From NCBI GenBank assembly GCA_014218235.1, contig CM024758.1, forward strand, positions 102,151,698-102,215,697: a stretch of 64,000 nt of DNA. The letters are read 5' to 3'. Source of the stretch: Colocasia esculenta (taxonomy: Eukaryota; Streptophyta; Magnoliopsida; Alismatales; Araceae). Position 1 is the first letter of the stretch, and each line of letters opens with the position of its first letter. Shown here piece after piece: positions 11,693 through 23,864 of this stretch. Below the pieces are notes generated by a model, which was not told the DNA's origin, searched no databases, and saw nothing but the letters and a program-made list of their open reading frames with translations. The translations under genes were made by a program, and so were the position numbers.

Positions 11693-11974
11693 ATAACCTA
11701 AGTGGTTGGTAAGTAATAATAATGAGCACTATATGTAAACAAAATCAAGGAAGACATTCATTGTACATATTTCCAACAAATAATGCACCACATTGTACTC
11801 TATGCATAACTGATAGGAAGTTCAAATTGTATCTGGTTGGGACATTGACCTTGAGGCGGTTGGGGTAGGTGACAAGAAGCCTGAACAGAGATTCTAAACT
11901 TAATTAGATATATTAAAGCAATGAAAGTTCATGAAGAGCAGTCGGCTGAGTAAGTTTACCGCTAGTAGCAGCAA

Positions 11975-14230
11975 AGGTGGGCAATTATTTGAGGTGTTTA
12001 ACTTCAAATAAAGAAACCATAAGAGCCAGAACAATAGCCAGAACATGGGGAGGGGAAGATAAAGGAACCACGATTTCTGTCAAACAGGAGGGATCATGCA
12101 TGTCCACATTACTGAAAAATAATTTCTTTAAAAAATTCATGTCAAACAAACCTGATCAGAAGGTCTAGCCCATTAATAACATGAAGGATGATTGCTGAAG
12201 AAGGAAAACCAAACCAGTAACATGAAGGATGTTTGGAAAAGAAGGGAAAATAAAACAGACTATAAACACCTCAAATAATTTTCTGGGTGGATGACTAAGA
12301 CTATATAAAAAAAAACAATAGCCAGAACATGGGGAGGGGAAGATGCATAACAAGGGAGCATATCATACATGTTAAAATTACTAAAATTCGAAGAATAAGT
12401 TTAACACTGATCAGAAAGTCTAGCCCATTAGTAACATGAAGGATGCTTGGTAAACAAGGACAAACAAACAAGATACATGAAGGATGTTTGGAAAATGAGG
12501 AAAAAAAACCAGAAGTTAAACACCTCAAATAACCTAAACCGAAATGAGTTTGAAATCAATTTATTAGCCAAGAAACAGGAAGAGGGCACAAAGGGAGTAC
12601 AACCACAGCTACAATTGTAAAAAGATGCATACATGGATATAGAACAAACCGAAAAATATTTTCTACAAAATTTATTTGGGTCAAAGATGCCTATTTGGTC
12701 TGTACATAACATGAGGGATCATATCATACATGTTAAAATTACTGAAATTCAAAGAGCATGACAACAATAATAAGTTTAACAGTGATCAGAAAGTCTAGCC
12801 CATTAGTAATATAAAGGATGCTTGGTAAACAAGGAAAACCAAACCAGATACATGAAGGATGTTTGGAAAAGAAGGAAAAAAAAAACTAGAAGTTAAACAC
12901 CTTAAATAATTTCCTGGGTGGATGACTAAGACTATTAAACAAAAAAAAAACAATAGCCAAAACATGGGGAGGGAAAGATAAAGGAACCACAACAGCTTAT
13001 ACATGGAAATAACCTACACCGAAATGAGTTTGAAATCAATTTATTAGGTAGGAAACAGGAAGAGGGCACAAAGGGAGTACAACCACAGCTACAATTGAAA
13101 AAAAATGCATACATGGATATAGAACAAACCGAAAAATACTTTCTAAAAAAATTTATTTGGGTCAAAGATGCCTATTTGGTCTGTACATAACAGGAGGAAT
13201 CATATCATACATGTTAAAATTACTAAAATCCGAAGAGCATGGCAACAAGAATAAGTTTAACACTGATCAGAAAGTCTAGCCCATTAGCAACATAAAGGAT
13301 GCTTGGTAAACAAGGAAAACCAAACCAGATACATGAAGGATGTTTGGAAAAGAAGGAAAAAAAAACCAGAAGTTAAACACCTCAAATAATTTCCTGGGTG
13401 GATGACTAAGACTATTAAACAAAAAAAAAAACAATAGCCAAAACATAGGGAGGGAAAGATAAAGGAACACAATAGCTTATACATGGAAATAACCTAAACC
13501 GAAATGAGTTTGAAATCAATTTATTAGCCTGGAAACAGGAAGAGGGCACAAAGAAAGTACAACCACAGCTACAATTGTAAAAAGATGCATACATGGATAT
13601 AGAACAAACTAAAAAATACTATCTAAAAAATTTTATTTGGGTCAAAGATGCCTATTTGGTCTGTACAGAACAGGAGGGATCATATCATACATGTCCACAT
13701 TACTGAAATCCGAAGAGCATGGCAAGAAGAATAAGTTTAACACTGATCAGAAGGTATAGCCCATTAGTAACATGAAGGATGCTTGGTAAAGAAGGAAAAA
13801 CAAACAAGATACATGAATGATGTTTGGAAAAGAATGAAAAAAAATAAGAAGTTAAACACCTTAAATAATTTCCTGGGTGGATGTCTAAGACTATTAAAAA
13901 ATAAAAAAACAATAGCCAGAACATGGGGAGGGAAAGATAAAGGAACCACAACAACCTATACATGGAAATAACCTAAACCGAAAGGAGTTTGAAATCAATT
14001 TATTAGCCAGGAAACAGGAAGAGGGCACAAAGGGAGTACAACCACAACTACAATTGTAAAAAGATGCATACATGGATATAGAACAAATCAAAAAATACTA
14101 GCACATGGATATAGAACAAACGAACAAAACCACTGATCAGAAGGTCTAGCCCATTAATAACATGAAGGATGATTGGTGAACAAGGAAACCAAACCAGTAA
14201 CATAAAGAACCAGACTGTAACAGAGATATC
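11975..14230 (-). repeat. Tandem array, 480-bp unit, about 4.7 copies
   Basis: The word GAGTTTGAAATCAATTTATT lies at about 12547, 13027, 13507 and 13986, giving periods of 480, 480 and 479 bp. Each unit also contains CAATAGCCAGAACATGGGGA, CAGAAAGTCTAGCCCATTAG, AACATGAAGGATG and TCAAAGATGCCTATTTGGTC. The first copy (from about 12030) lacks much of the unit, the second is partly deleted, and the last fades out at about 14230. Open frames in it are in-phase translations of the repeat (480 is divisible by three) and are not genes. It lies upstream of the Myb-like genes, in the subterminal region of the Harbinger-like element. Confidence 0.9.
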
Positions 14231-15445
14231 CAACAAAATCAAATTAGAACAACTAATAATTAGCCCATGATCAACTAATAAAAAAACTCATATAAAACAA
14301 CTCATAATTAGCACATTATCATTAACGTGCCCAAAAAAAAAACTTTTTTCTGAAAGGCAGGAACAATCTATAGAAACCTCCCATGATCGTTAACTCACCC
14401 AAAAATAAAAATAAAAACACCCGTAATTAGCGAAATTTTAACCTTTCTCTGAAAGGCAGGAACAGTCTAAAAGAAATCTAACCTTTTTTCTGAAAGGCAT
14501 GAACAATCTGTACAATCCTCCCATGATCAGTAACGCACCCAACATGGAAAAAAAACCCGTCATTAGCCAAAATTTAACAGAGTATAAAAAATTTGAAAAT
14601 TGGCAAGAACTTGCCCCAACAATAGCACAAGAGCACTTTCGCAAGAGGGTGAGAGGTAGACAACATTGGGGATTTATACATAACTCGTCGAAACCAGGTT
14701 CAAGAAAGGGGCAAGGAAGGGTACAGTCACGGGTAGGGCACATACATCGTAATTTCGGATGGGGATGTCATCGTCACAGGGAATCATGTCATGCTTACCA
14801 GGGTGAAGAAAGGGGCAACGAAAGGTACAGTCAAGGCCAGAGGAGGTGACTTCTGTATGAAGCAAGCATCACGAGCGACGATGGGGGAGTCGACAACTCA
14901 GGCTACCATGGTCCTCCTGCAGAAAGCAGAAGCACATGGAATAGTCATAGTGCCCCACAGAGGAATATGCAGCTAGATAGATAGGGCAAGGCCGCAGCAG
15001 CAGATGGGAACGACGGGAGCTCGAAAGGGAAAAGCTTCGCATGGCGATGGTGGAAAGCTTCACAGGAGGAATCCTTGTCACGGGCGAAAGGGGATGTCCA
15101 ATGGATCGACAGAGACAGAAGGAAGTCCGGAGGAAGCCTCTTCTGCGATGGCGAGAGGAAGCCTTCTGGGACGGCGGGAGGAAGCCGCTTCTGCGACGGC
15201 GGGAGGAAGCAGGTGGGGAGCGACGACGGATACTTTCGCGGGAGAGGCTTCCTCGGGGGATGTCATCGTCACAGCTGCTGCAGCTTTTCGGGACGCAGTA
15301 GGGGAGGGGTAAATGGGGTAGGTGAGGAGTGGGTTAACCCTGATCGACCCTCCGAGGTGGGTTGAGAAAACTTGGGTTAACTCAGAGTTAACCCTAACCT
15401 ATCTAAGTTAAATTTTATACACTACCAAAGCACTTTTTGAGTTAA
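14231..15445. other. Right subterminal part of the Harbinger-like element
   Basis: At 14340-14540 a TTTCTGAAAGGCAGGAACAA word recurs three times at roughly 110-bp and 40-bp intervals. From 14640 the composition becomes GC-rich, with repeats of a GACGGCGGGAGGAAGC word at 15130-15230. Frames are open on both strands but none is recognisable; this may be the 5' leader of the minus-strand genes. GTTAAC-rich sequence marks the end of the element. Confidence 0.4.
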
Positions 15446-15751
15446 CTGTGAGTTAAATAAAGTTAACTTATTACCAAAGTGGCGCTAAATTTCTCAACAG
15501 TCCCAAATTCTAGTCCCCCTAGCACCTCCTCTCCTTCAAATCTCCAATTGGCGAGCACCACCACCCTCCAACCTTTCGGCCATTCACCCTATGATGACAT
15601 CGATGAGAGAGCAGCACCCTTTGTGAGTTTACGACAAGAAATTTTTTTACTACAAGATTTATTTTATAATAAAATTAATATAAATTATTTAAAAATTAAT
15701 TCTATTGATTGAGAAAAAGAGAGAAAATTTTATCATTATTATTATTATTAT

Positions 15752-15857
15752 TATTTTGAAAAATTATCAATAGATCAAATTTCATATAGAGATGTTCATT
15801 TTATTCAATTCAATCAGACAATTTGAATAAATTTGTTCGGTTCAGTTCAAGATTAAT
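15752..15857. repeat. Copy 2 of the ~100-bp dispersed repeat
   Basis: Matches 2262-2375 with scattered differences; its right end is cut exactly by the start of LTR A at 15858. Confidence 0.5.
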
Positions 15858-16518
15858 TGTAACACTCCGAAAATTCTATTTACTAGAAAACTGTGAATAA
15901 TTAGATTGTTAAACAAGATTATTTTTATGGGTTATAGTTAACTTTAATTTAGGATTAATTGGTGATAATAAATGTTATTCCAGTAACGTACTTAGAGGTA
16001 CGAGCTCCGACAGGGCGACACCGGAATTCTGTAACAAAAATAAAATCCGAAACCACCATAATTTCCAGAAAATGTGGTGATAACAGAAATATAAATATCC
16101 AGATTTGTTGACGTACGGATTTCGAGATTAAGCCGACACAACTATTTTTCGCGCGATTTTTCACCTAGTGTAAAATAAATTATAAAAATTAAACTAAAAT
16201 CATCATAATTTGTAAAACCATTACATTAGCCTATGGCTGAAATTTCAACACAAATGGACATCATTTGAAAATGTTTACATGATGATCTTTGGGCCAGCTG
16301 AATTATGGGCTATTTACGGTGACTATTTTCTGGGATTAATTGTGCTCACGTGGCAAGAGCTAAGTAGGACACTTCACGTGAGTTAGAGGCTTACACGCTT
16401 ACACCTTATGTGTAAGTCTTAGAAACCATGCACGACAAGCGTGGCTTGGCATGGTTTAGGGGGTTTCCTACAACTCCACCTGTTGGGCTACGTGCCAACA
16501 TGCATGGAAGTCTGGGAG

Positions 16519-16526
16519 TTTATATA
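16519..16526 (+). promoter_or_regulatory. TATA box of LTR A
   Basis: GTTTATATAAGAC lies in the LTR at a position and orientation suited to start element transcription; a Leu-codon-like CTG/GCT-rich stretch (16560-16860) follows. Confidence 0.5.
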
Positions 16527-17398
16527 AGACCTTCCTCCACCCATCGTGTGGATCTTTCCACCTCCTACTCTTGTGTCTTCCTTCTACTAGTTGTTGTTGT
16601 CCTGCTGGAGGTGTTGCTATTGGAGCTGCTGCTTCGACTGCTCTTGCTTCTATTGCCAGTGTTGCTGCTTGGCCGTAGCGACTGCTTTGTTGTGTTCCTG
16701 AAGATGCAAAGCTGCTCCAACTGAAGCTGCCGTGGCTCTTGCTGAAGTTGTTGTCATTTCTGCTGTTGTTGCTGCTGTAGCTACTATAGCCATCACCCCT
16801 GCCGTTGCTGCCACTCTGTCACACTATTGTCTTCCTTGCTGAGTAAAAGATATCCTTACTAGGAGAGGAGGGGATTTCGTTGGTCTTAAAGTCAAGTAGG
16901 TTCCCCTATGACTCTTTTTCCATTCCTTATTTTATACCTATGCTTTCCACTTGTACAACCCTTGTTCTTATTTGTTCCATGTTCTGTAGGTTCCTTCCTA
17001 CGTTTCCTCTCCAAATCTCCCTTTTCATGTTAAGAAATCCAGGCATTATACCATGTTCACACTTGTCATTGATTCTGGAAACATCATTAGAATTGTGTTT
17101 CTATTCCTTGTAATCATGTTTTCGTTAGTATTCTGTTACTCCAAGCGTGTTGATGGAAATCTTCTCTTTTATTGCAAGAGAAAGTGTTTTGGAAGAGTTA
17201 TGTCTTCAGCTATCATCTTGTCATAGGTGTATATGCTACAGTATGTCCCTATTTTCCCACTTGATTCCCCATCTAAGTGATGTTTAGAAGTGTGTACAAG
17301 ACCCTCCTTGATGTTGTTAAGTATGAGTGAATTCATATGAACATCCAAAAAGAGTCTTTAGAGATGTATAGATCCATTTCTGGAAGTCGGATCTGCGG

Positions 17399-17617
17399 CT
17401 GTCGACAGCTAGAAGTCATCTGTCGACAGGCCTCAAGTTCACAAAACCCAGAACTTCTGAAAAATCAGTAGTTGTCAACAGATAGCTCTCATCTGTCGAC
17501 AGACGACCCAGACCTGTCGATAGATGACCCTTGCCTGTCGACAAGCATAGTCCAAAACCCAGAAACATGGTTCTGGGAAGCAGTACCTGTCGACAGCCAC
17601 CTTCTGGCTGTCGACAC
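17399..17617. repeat. Class I palindrome array (CTGTCGACAG), 8 sites
   Basis: CTGTCGACAG or one- to two-base variants start at 17399, 17420, 17472, 17493, 17514, 17535, 17587 and 17608: distances 21, 52, 21, 21, 21, 52, 21. Sequence between sites is unrelated. The last pair is extended inwards to an 11-bp inverted repeat, TGTCGACAGCC (17588-17598) with GGCTGTCGACA (17606-17616) around a 7-nt loop. Confidence 0.9.
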
Positions 17618-20120
17618 ATGCAGTCATGTTGTGTTTTCAGCACCAATTCTTGTCCTATCCCTCGAGGATTCACTATACTATTGACCCTATGAGTTGTTTA
17701 CCTCACTTCCTTGGATTTTAAACTACTTTATGACCAAGATAATTTGATTATTCATTCATTAAATATCCTTTGAATTTCTATCCCTATTGTGCTCATAAAA
17801 TATAACTTATGATCTAAAGACAGTGCTCTCTTCAAAGAGGGATTAGGATCACTTGTTGTGACGACCCTCATTATACCGTACGGTTATACCAACCCACGTC
17901 GGTATAGTGAACGTTATCACAGTGGGGCATTTACCCAAACAATAACATACGATTGAGATGCTCATAAATATAAATACAGAGTAGCGGAAGTAAAAGAACC
18001 ATGCCTTTCATTCATCTCATCATCCACATTTAACATACATGATTCATGAAACAATTTAAAGATCTAAAGTCCACATATTCCACATAAAGAAGTGCTAAAA
18101 TAAAATACATAGTTGTCCACAATTACATAGCGTTTCTATTACAATGCCTCACAATACATACTATGAAATCACAAAATGTCACAAGTGAACTCCAAAGAGC
18201 TAGTCTCCATGCTCGGAGTCGCTCTCCACTGCCTCCTCTAACGGTGTAGCGTCGTCGACTAAGCCTGTACGCCGAAGCAAGTAATGAGTCTAAAGACTCA
18301 GCAAATAACACCGCACATATCATACATGCATATATCATAGCAGGTTTTCATCCCAAGTCACAAGACAAAACATGTAGCATGCTGGACATCACTAAGAGAC
18401 AACCTATCATGGTAATTATACCAAATTAAACACATGGTTCATGATTTCAGATTTTCCAAATTAAAATGTCTTATCACATGCTTTCTACTTATTCCATCAC
18501 ATAAAGGTTTCACCTCCAATTAAGCAAAACATGAGAGCAACCAAACATGGTATGCTTACATACATGAAATGAGGCCTTCCTATCATGATTTCTACACATT
18601 CTTACACATGCCTATTGTCGTTTTATACACTCTTAGCTTGCTGTTTTGACATGAATTAGGAATTCACAACCCATCACATAAGAGCTACAATCTCAATTAA
18701 CCATATTATGGTGGCGCTTAAACATGGAAACATTTACACATGAGTAAGAAATGCTACTAGCATGGATTCTACGCATTTGTACACATGTAAAGCATTTTCA
18801 TAACTACGATTAGGTTGCTGTTATGACACAAGTTTAACATTAACATATCATGGATCACCATTTCATTATCTAACACATTAGTTTCACATGTTTGCACAAT
18901 TTCTTCCTTCACATCGTTCACTTTTTACACATTGCACATTTACACATGTTCACATTACACAATTTAAACATGATCACATTCACATTTCACATTTCACATT
19001 TTAGTGCCGTGACACATAGTCCAAACCACCATAAGAAGGACACATCCACATCACATACACATAGACGCCACCTAGGCAATATAGTGACGACTCTTGGACT
19101 GCGCAGACCGGGAGAACAAGTCTCCACCCTAACCAGTGGTACTTGTCCACCTCCAGGATTTCATCCTAATGCCCTTAGGATCACAACACATTGAATCTTC
19201 CCATGGGGACTTCTCCATGGTACGGTTCCACAGCCCTCTATGGAAGCAGTATTACACTTGGCACAGTCTTACACATTACACATACCGATTTTTACACACA
19301 TTTTTACGCATGACGCTCACACATCTTTTCATTTTCTAATTCACACATGTGGCTCTGTTTTCCCTAACATGGTACTTCAGATGACAGAGATTTCACATTC
19401 AGTATCTTGCATTAATCAGGTTACACGCAATTTAAATCACTTTCACAAAGCATACATCATTCACATAACTTCGCATGGGAAATTCATTTTGCATCATACA
19501 ATTGTCCAATTAGGCTAAAAATTTAACCACATGCTGGGTACAAGTTCATGATCTATCATGCAAAATTTCACATTTTTCTAACTGATAATGTAATTATAGA
19601 AAATTTAACATCAATTTTCATCTCATTCGAAATTCAATTTATCATGGTGCATAACATGAAAATTCAGTTTAACAGGCCATAACTCTGAACCCAACCTACA
19701 CAACACCACAGGAAATTTTCCCGAGTTTATTACATAGTACACAATTTACTGGAAACTTTACACGACCTACACATGTTTTCTAATTCCATTCCAGAAATTA
19801 CAGTAATTCATGTGAGCATGGGGAAATTCCAAAAAATTCAGAGCATGGACTGATCTACTTACTCTCGGTCTAGCAAAATTAGGGCATCCAAACTCCACAT
19901 GGATTGCACAACCAGTAACTAACATGGTCTAGGTCTCATCACGCAAACATTTTCCATAATAAAATCATTTATGCCAAATCATAGAATTACAAGGATCTCA
20001 CCACACATCCAATCATCCATATTACATGTCATAATAGGTTTACAATATATCCTCATCGCGAAACACATTGAAAATAGTCATAGAGAAGGGCAGAACAGCT
20101 CACTGTTCTGTCCAGACAAC

Positions 20121-20208
20121 TTAACGTCAGTCTCTGGCCATTCAGGAATTGGACGGCAATATCGCTAGACGCCGACTGGAGATCTTGGCGGCAAGGCATT
20201 GACGCCAA
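20121..20208. repeat. Class III palindrome array in LTR B, left part
   Basis: TTGRCGYCAA-like sites centred at 20125, 20154, 20170, 20189 and 20203. The last two form an almost perfect inverted repeat, TTGGCGGCAA with TTGACGCCAA, around a 4-nt loop. Confidence 0.65.
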
Positions 20209-21374
20209 GTTCCTGTCTGTGCAAGAGCACAGACCGAACTCCAATACAGGTGAAAAGGGGGATCCAGGACACGAAAATTTGTAAAAATAGTAAAACCCTA
20301 CTAGACATCTACATGGACGAAGTGTAAGTGTTACTTGCCTTTCAAAAACTCTCCAAAGGGATTAAATGGGTTGGTGATGCTGTCACGTCCTAATAAATTA
20401 AACTATTTATCGAAAGTGACAGAATGATTAACACACACGGAAAAGACACGATATCCATTCATAAAAGATAGTCTCATAAGTGTCTTATTACAAAGTTTCC
20501 TCATTCAGATCTCATGAGGAACAGGTCAACAGAAACTTAATACATCACATTTACAAAGCTAAACACTATTGAAAACCAGCGTAATTAGCTCCTTGTAGAT
20601 TGGTAGTTCACTCAGCACACTTTCCCCCTTAATCATTCATTTCATCTGGATTACCTGAAAAATAGAATTCTGTGAGCTAACTAGCTCAGTAGGATTCAAG
20701 TCTATAATCAAGAAGATCAAGATACAAGGTAAGTGACAAGAAGTTATACATGTAACCATGCTTTTGCAAACTAAACTGAGATTGATATCTGACACTAGAT
20801 AGCAAAGTTATGGAATAATGAACTCAAGATTCAAGAATTCATAGTAACATTCACGAATTGTATTGAACTCATATGAACACACAATAAAATGAAATGATGA
20901 CCAATCAAACACTTAATGATGCTATGCCAAACATCCACTAATCCTTTATCGTTCCGCGCGGCCACTTAAACGAATTTGGGTGCTCCTCCCGGGACTGGAC
21001 TAGCCCTTATTTGCCAAGCATAAACTCTTAGATTGAGTCCAAGACTCTCAATTTGTCATCACCACACTCTTACCTTTGTAATGAATCAAGAAAATACAAA
21101 GGTTTTACTCATAATCACTCAAGGTTTACATACAAGAAACAAGGAACTTGATTTCGACATTGATTTCTCGAAATGACAATCTCACGAAGGCAATTATGTT
21201 CAGAACTTGTAGTAATAACTCAAGGTGAAAAGAAGGTTAACTTGACTGGTTTAAATGGGTGTTTTGGTAGTAAAATACATAATCTAAAGGTAGAATAACA
21301 AGTAGGACAAAGGAGTATAATTTTCATGAAAGAACGGAGTCAAAACAAGGCTAGGAACATAGTTCAGTCATGAC

Positions 21375-21548
21375 CTGTCGACAGGCCTTGATCTGCTGTC
21401 GACAGGGCTGCCCTGCCAGAGCTGGGTTTTCAGCTCTGTGTGTACTGTCGACAGCAAGCCTGGGCCTGTCGACAGGTACACTCAGGCTGAAGGTACTGGG
21501 TTCTGGCCAGGGGTTCCTGTCGACAGGCAGACCTTCGTCTGTCGACAG
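21375..21548. repeat. Class I palindrome array, 6 sites in 3 pairs
   Basis: CTGTCGACAG starts at 21375, 21396, 21445, 21466, 21517 and 21539: distances 21, 49, 21, 51, 22. The core is conserved in all six while sequence between sites is unrelated. The middle pair is extended outwards by GTAC on both sides with a one-base bulge. Confidence 0.9.
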
Positions 21549-22458
21549 GGGCTATGAAATCTGATAAAAGCCATTCCATTGACTTCCAATGGATCTATAT
21601 AGTTACTCTAATGTTCCTAACATGATTTGGACCTTATACAAGGGTGGTTTCAAATATAAAACTCATGGAAACATGATCTGAAAACTGAAGATCATGTGAC
21701 TTAATTACAAGGGTGTTCTAGCTAAAGGTGAACTCAACGTGGATAATAAGGAGTTTTTCTTCTTTGAACTCTTTTCTCCTCATCCTTCTCCTTTGATCTT
21801 ATATGAATTGAACTAACTTAAGAGTCTTACCACCTCTCAACACCTTAAGTTAGCTAAACATAGAAAACCGTTGAGGTTCTATCTAATCTACACATAGATT
21901 CAACACTTCTAAATTCATTCAAACGAATCAGAGCTAGTAACATGTGGTTACTATTGACTTAAGAATCAAGTAAGACATGATGTAAGGTTGATTTCTTATC
22001 ATGGATATATTTCTAAACTTTGAAAACACATGATCAACAACATGACTCTTCCGATTTCACATTAATCTGAGTTTTCAAACTGAAGTAATAGCATGCTTCC
22101 ACATCACATGCCATTTACCAAGAATCAAGGAATAAGGTGGCCAAAGATCTAGAGAAATAGAAAGGAATCCTACCTTACTGAAGTGAGTGTGTGATCCTTT
22201 ACTCAGAAATCCTCAGAAATAAGAGAAAGAAAATTGCACACTTGCACGTATTGTGATCTTAGTAGTTGCTCTACAGTACTGAGTAGGTGAGCCTTCGTAG
22301 ACCCGTTTGCATTAACACACAACAGTAGCTTGAACAGAGCAAGACATATACGAGAAGAAGAGCCAAATGCTTTTGCTATACCCTCACTCAGATTTTCTTC
22401 AGAAGCACAACAGCATTAGAAGAAGACTGGAAAGATGTTTACGCAGCAATCTGGGGGT

Positions 22459-22466
22459 TATTTATA
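22459..22466 (-). promoter_or_regulatory. TATA box of the nested solo LTR
   Basis: Minus-strand TATAAATA within GGTTATAAATAACCCC, upstream of the region expected to be the transcript start of this LTR. Confidence 0.45.
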
Positions 22467-23527
22467 ACCAAGGGTGTTGCCATGCACGATGGCACCTCAC
22501 CCACCCAGGTGGCACAGTAAAACTCCTCTAACTTTTACCATTGACACGTTTAGCATGCACTTATCCCTGCCCAACACCTTAGGTAAAATCGTGTCACCCA
22601 TCTCACCCTATGGGGTGGCTCTCTCAGGTCCTCCACGTAGCCCACTGAAATTTACCCAGAAACCCATTGCGTAATTCCCCCAAAATTCAACTGGCCATTT
22701 GTTTCTTGAAGAAACTTACCCAAACCATATCTGATTGCCATGAAATTTTAACCATAGACTAATGGTTGTTTTACTAATTGTGGTGCTTTTAATAAATTTT
22801 TAGATTTTATTTTGTAATAGGTGAAAATCACCCGAAAAAATGGTCGCGTCGACTGTACCCTGAAATCCGTACGTCGAAAAATTCAGATAATTGCATATTT
22901 AATTTCTCCACATTTTTCTGAAAATTATGATGTTCTCGGATTTTTATTTCGACGTGGTTTTCCAGTTTCACCCTGTGGAGGCACTCATTTCGAGGTGCGA
23001 CACTGGGATAATGTTCATTACCCCTAACTATGTCTATCATCAAATTTCATATTTTAATATAAACCCTAAGGTATTTTAACTCAATTACTTCTATTTTCTC
23101 ATTATTTAAAATTTCTGGGTGTTACAGATGCTCTCCTTGGGCAGTCCCAAGAAGCTACCAAGATTGCCTTCCTCCTGGTTCTTGAGCAATCTCCACAGCA
23201 GATCGAGGTCGGGGATGCCTTTCTCGATGTTCCAGCTACCTCCTTGTCGTGGTAGATGGCCGGAACAAGCTTCAGATCGCTGGATTAAAGGTTGCAAAGG
23301 TGGGGTTTTGCTCACAGCAGTTAGGGTTTTTTCTCTATCTTTCAAAAGAGGTCAAGAGAGGGGGGGGGGGGTTAGAGTTGCACTCGGGTTCAGATATAGG
23401 AGAGAGGCCTCTCCTGCCCCGCAGGGGTTGATGTAAACCCTTTCAGACCGTTGGGGACAGCTCCCCAATGGGTGAGCTAGCTTGCTCCCGGAAATCCGGG
23501 CTCTGCAACGCATGCAGATCAGAGAAA

Positions 23528-23618
23528 TTAACGTCCACATCGCTGGACGTTGGACTTAGTGTTGGCGTCCATATGGTGGACGCCGACACAACACAAACGT
23601 CATTGATCTTGACGCCAA
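23528..23618. repeat. Class III palindrome array in LTR B, right part
   Basis: Sites centred at 23532, 23548, 23566, 23581, 23598 and 23613 (distances 16, 18, 15, 17, 15). Neighbours pair with each other: TTAACGTCCA (23528-23537) with TGGACGTTGG (23544-23553), and TTGGCGTCCA (23562-23571) with TGGACGCCGA (23577-23586), giving 10-bp stems with 6- and 5-nt loops if G-U pairs are allowed. Confidence 0.8.
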
Positions 23619-23864
23619 GTTGGCCTTCGGCCAGAACTCAAAAACATGCATAAACCATGCACAACTTATACATACATACATGCAATATGTATACTATCAT
23701 GTACACACTACCATCATACCATTCATACATTATTTATAACTAATTATACATATGCATGCATAAGTATAACTAGTTAATACATACGTAGATATGTACATCT
23801 ATGCATACACAACTTGAATTATTTATACGAAAAAGAATAATGCAACAAAATTCGAGGCCTTACA

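Larger units (their letters stand above)
2750..15445 (-). mobile_element. Decayed PIF/Harbinger DNA transposon
   Basis: The interval contains a Harbinger-type DDE transposase (8026-9352) and Myb/SANT-like genes (10040-11032, 11268-11692, 4300-4717), the two-gene set typical of plant PIF/Harbinger elements; all read on the minus strand. The outer sequences look like diverged inverted ends: GTGTTTTGGTTGGTATTGAA followed by GGGTTAACTT from about 2751, and the reverse complement of 15421-15445 reading GTGCTTTGGTAGTGTAT followed by TTTAACTT. Repeated GTTAAC motifs crowd both ends. I could not fix exact termini or the expected 3-bp target duplication. The element is enlarged by two tandem arrays and by a solo LTR inserted at 5018, and it may be two related elements nested together, since Myb-like fragments lie on both sides of the transposase. 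Confidence 0.5.
15858..17856 (+). mobile_element. LTR A, truncated at its 3' side
   Basis: Begins TGTAACACTCCGAAAATTC, a common plant gypsy LTR opening, and its first 300 bp align with the start of the minus-strand solo LTR at 23126 (shared blocks around TTATTCCAGTAACG, CCATAATTTCCAGAAAATGT, ACGTACGGATTTC and GCGCGATTTTTCACC). A TATA box lies at 16519-16526 and an array of TGTCGACA palindromes at 17399-17617. No LTR end of the expected type is reached: the sequence is cut at 17857 by the end of gypsy B's LTR. The remainder of this LTR or element should lie beyond the right end of the window. Confidence 0.7.
20381..23126 (-). mobile_element. Solo LTR (2746 bp) nested in LTR B
   Basis: Starts TGTCACGTCC and ends GGGTGTTACA, flanked by perfect 5-bp target duplications GATGC at 20376-20380 and 23127-23131. 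On the minus strand it opens TGTAACACCC and closes GGACGTGACA; the solo LTR at 43383-47011 closes with the same GGGACGTGACA. It is related to LTR A but in the opposite orientation. It contains a TATA box (22459-22466, minus strand) and a class I palindrome array (21375-21548). There is no internal coding sequence. Confidence 0.92.
17857..23864 (-). mobile_element. 3' LTR of minus-strand Ty3/gypsy element B (interrupted)
   Basis: On the minus strand the LTR starts TGTAAGGCCTCG at 23864, directly after a polypurine tract, and appears to end GAGGGTCGTCACA at 17857, with TG...CA ends. A solo LTR plus its duplicated GATGC (20381-23131) is nested inside; removing it leaves about 3.26 kb of LTR. Two class III palindrome arrays (20121-20208 and 23528-23618) lie on either side of the nested insert. 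The left end cuts LTR A. The other LTR of B is not in the window, so its target duplication cannot be checked. CAC/ACATTT-rich low-complexity sequence fills 18890-19000 and TACATA-rich sequence 23640-23800. Confidence 0.65.

Noticed and set aside
12165..14242. Many minus-strand frames of 60-95 codons rich in Phe/Leu/Cys/Ser
   Set aside because: They are translations of the 480-bp tandem unit; the same words recur every 160 codons and no domain is present.
17399..17617. Class I array as an ordinary minisatellite
   Set aside because: Only the decamers recur; the 11- and 42-bp gaps do not align with each other.
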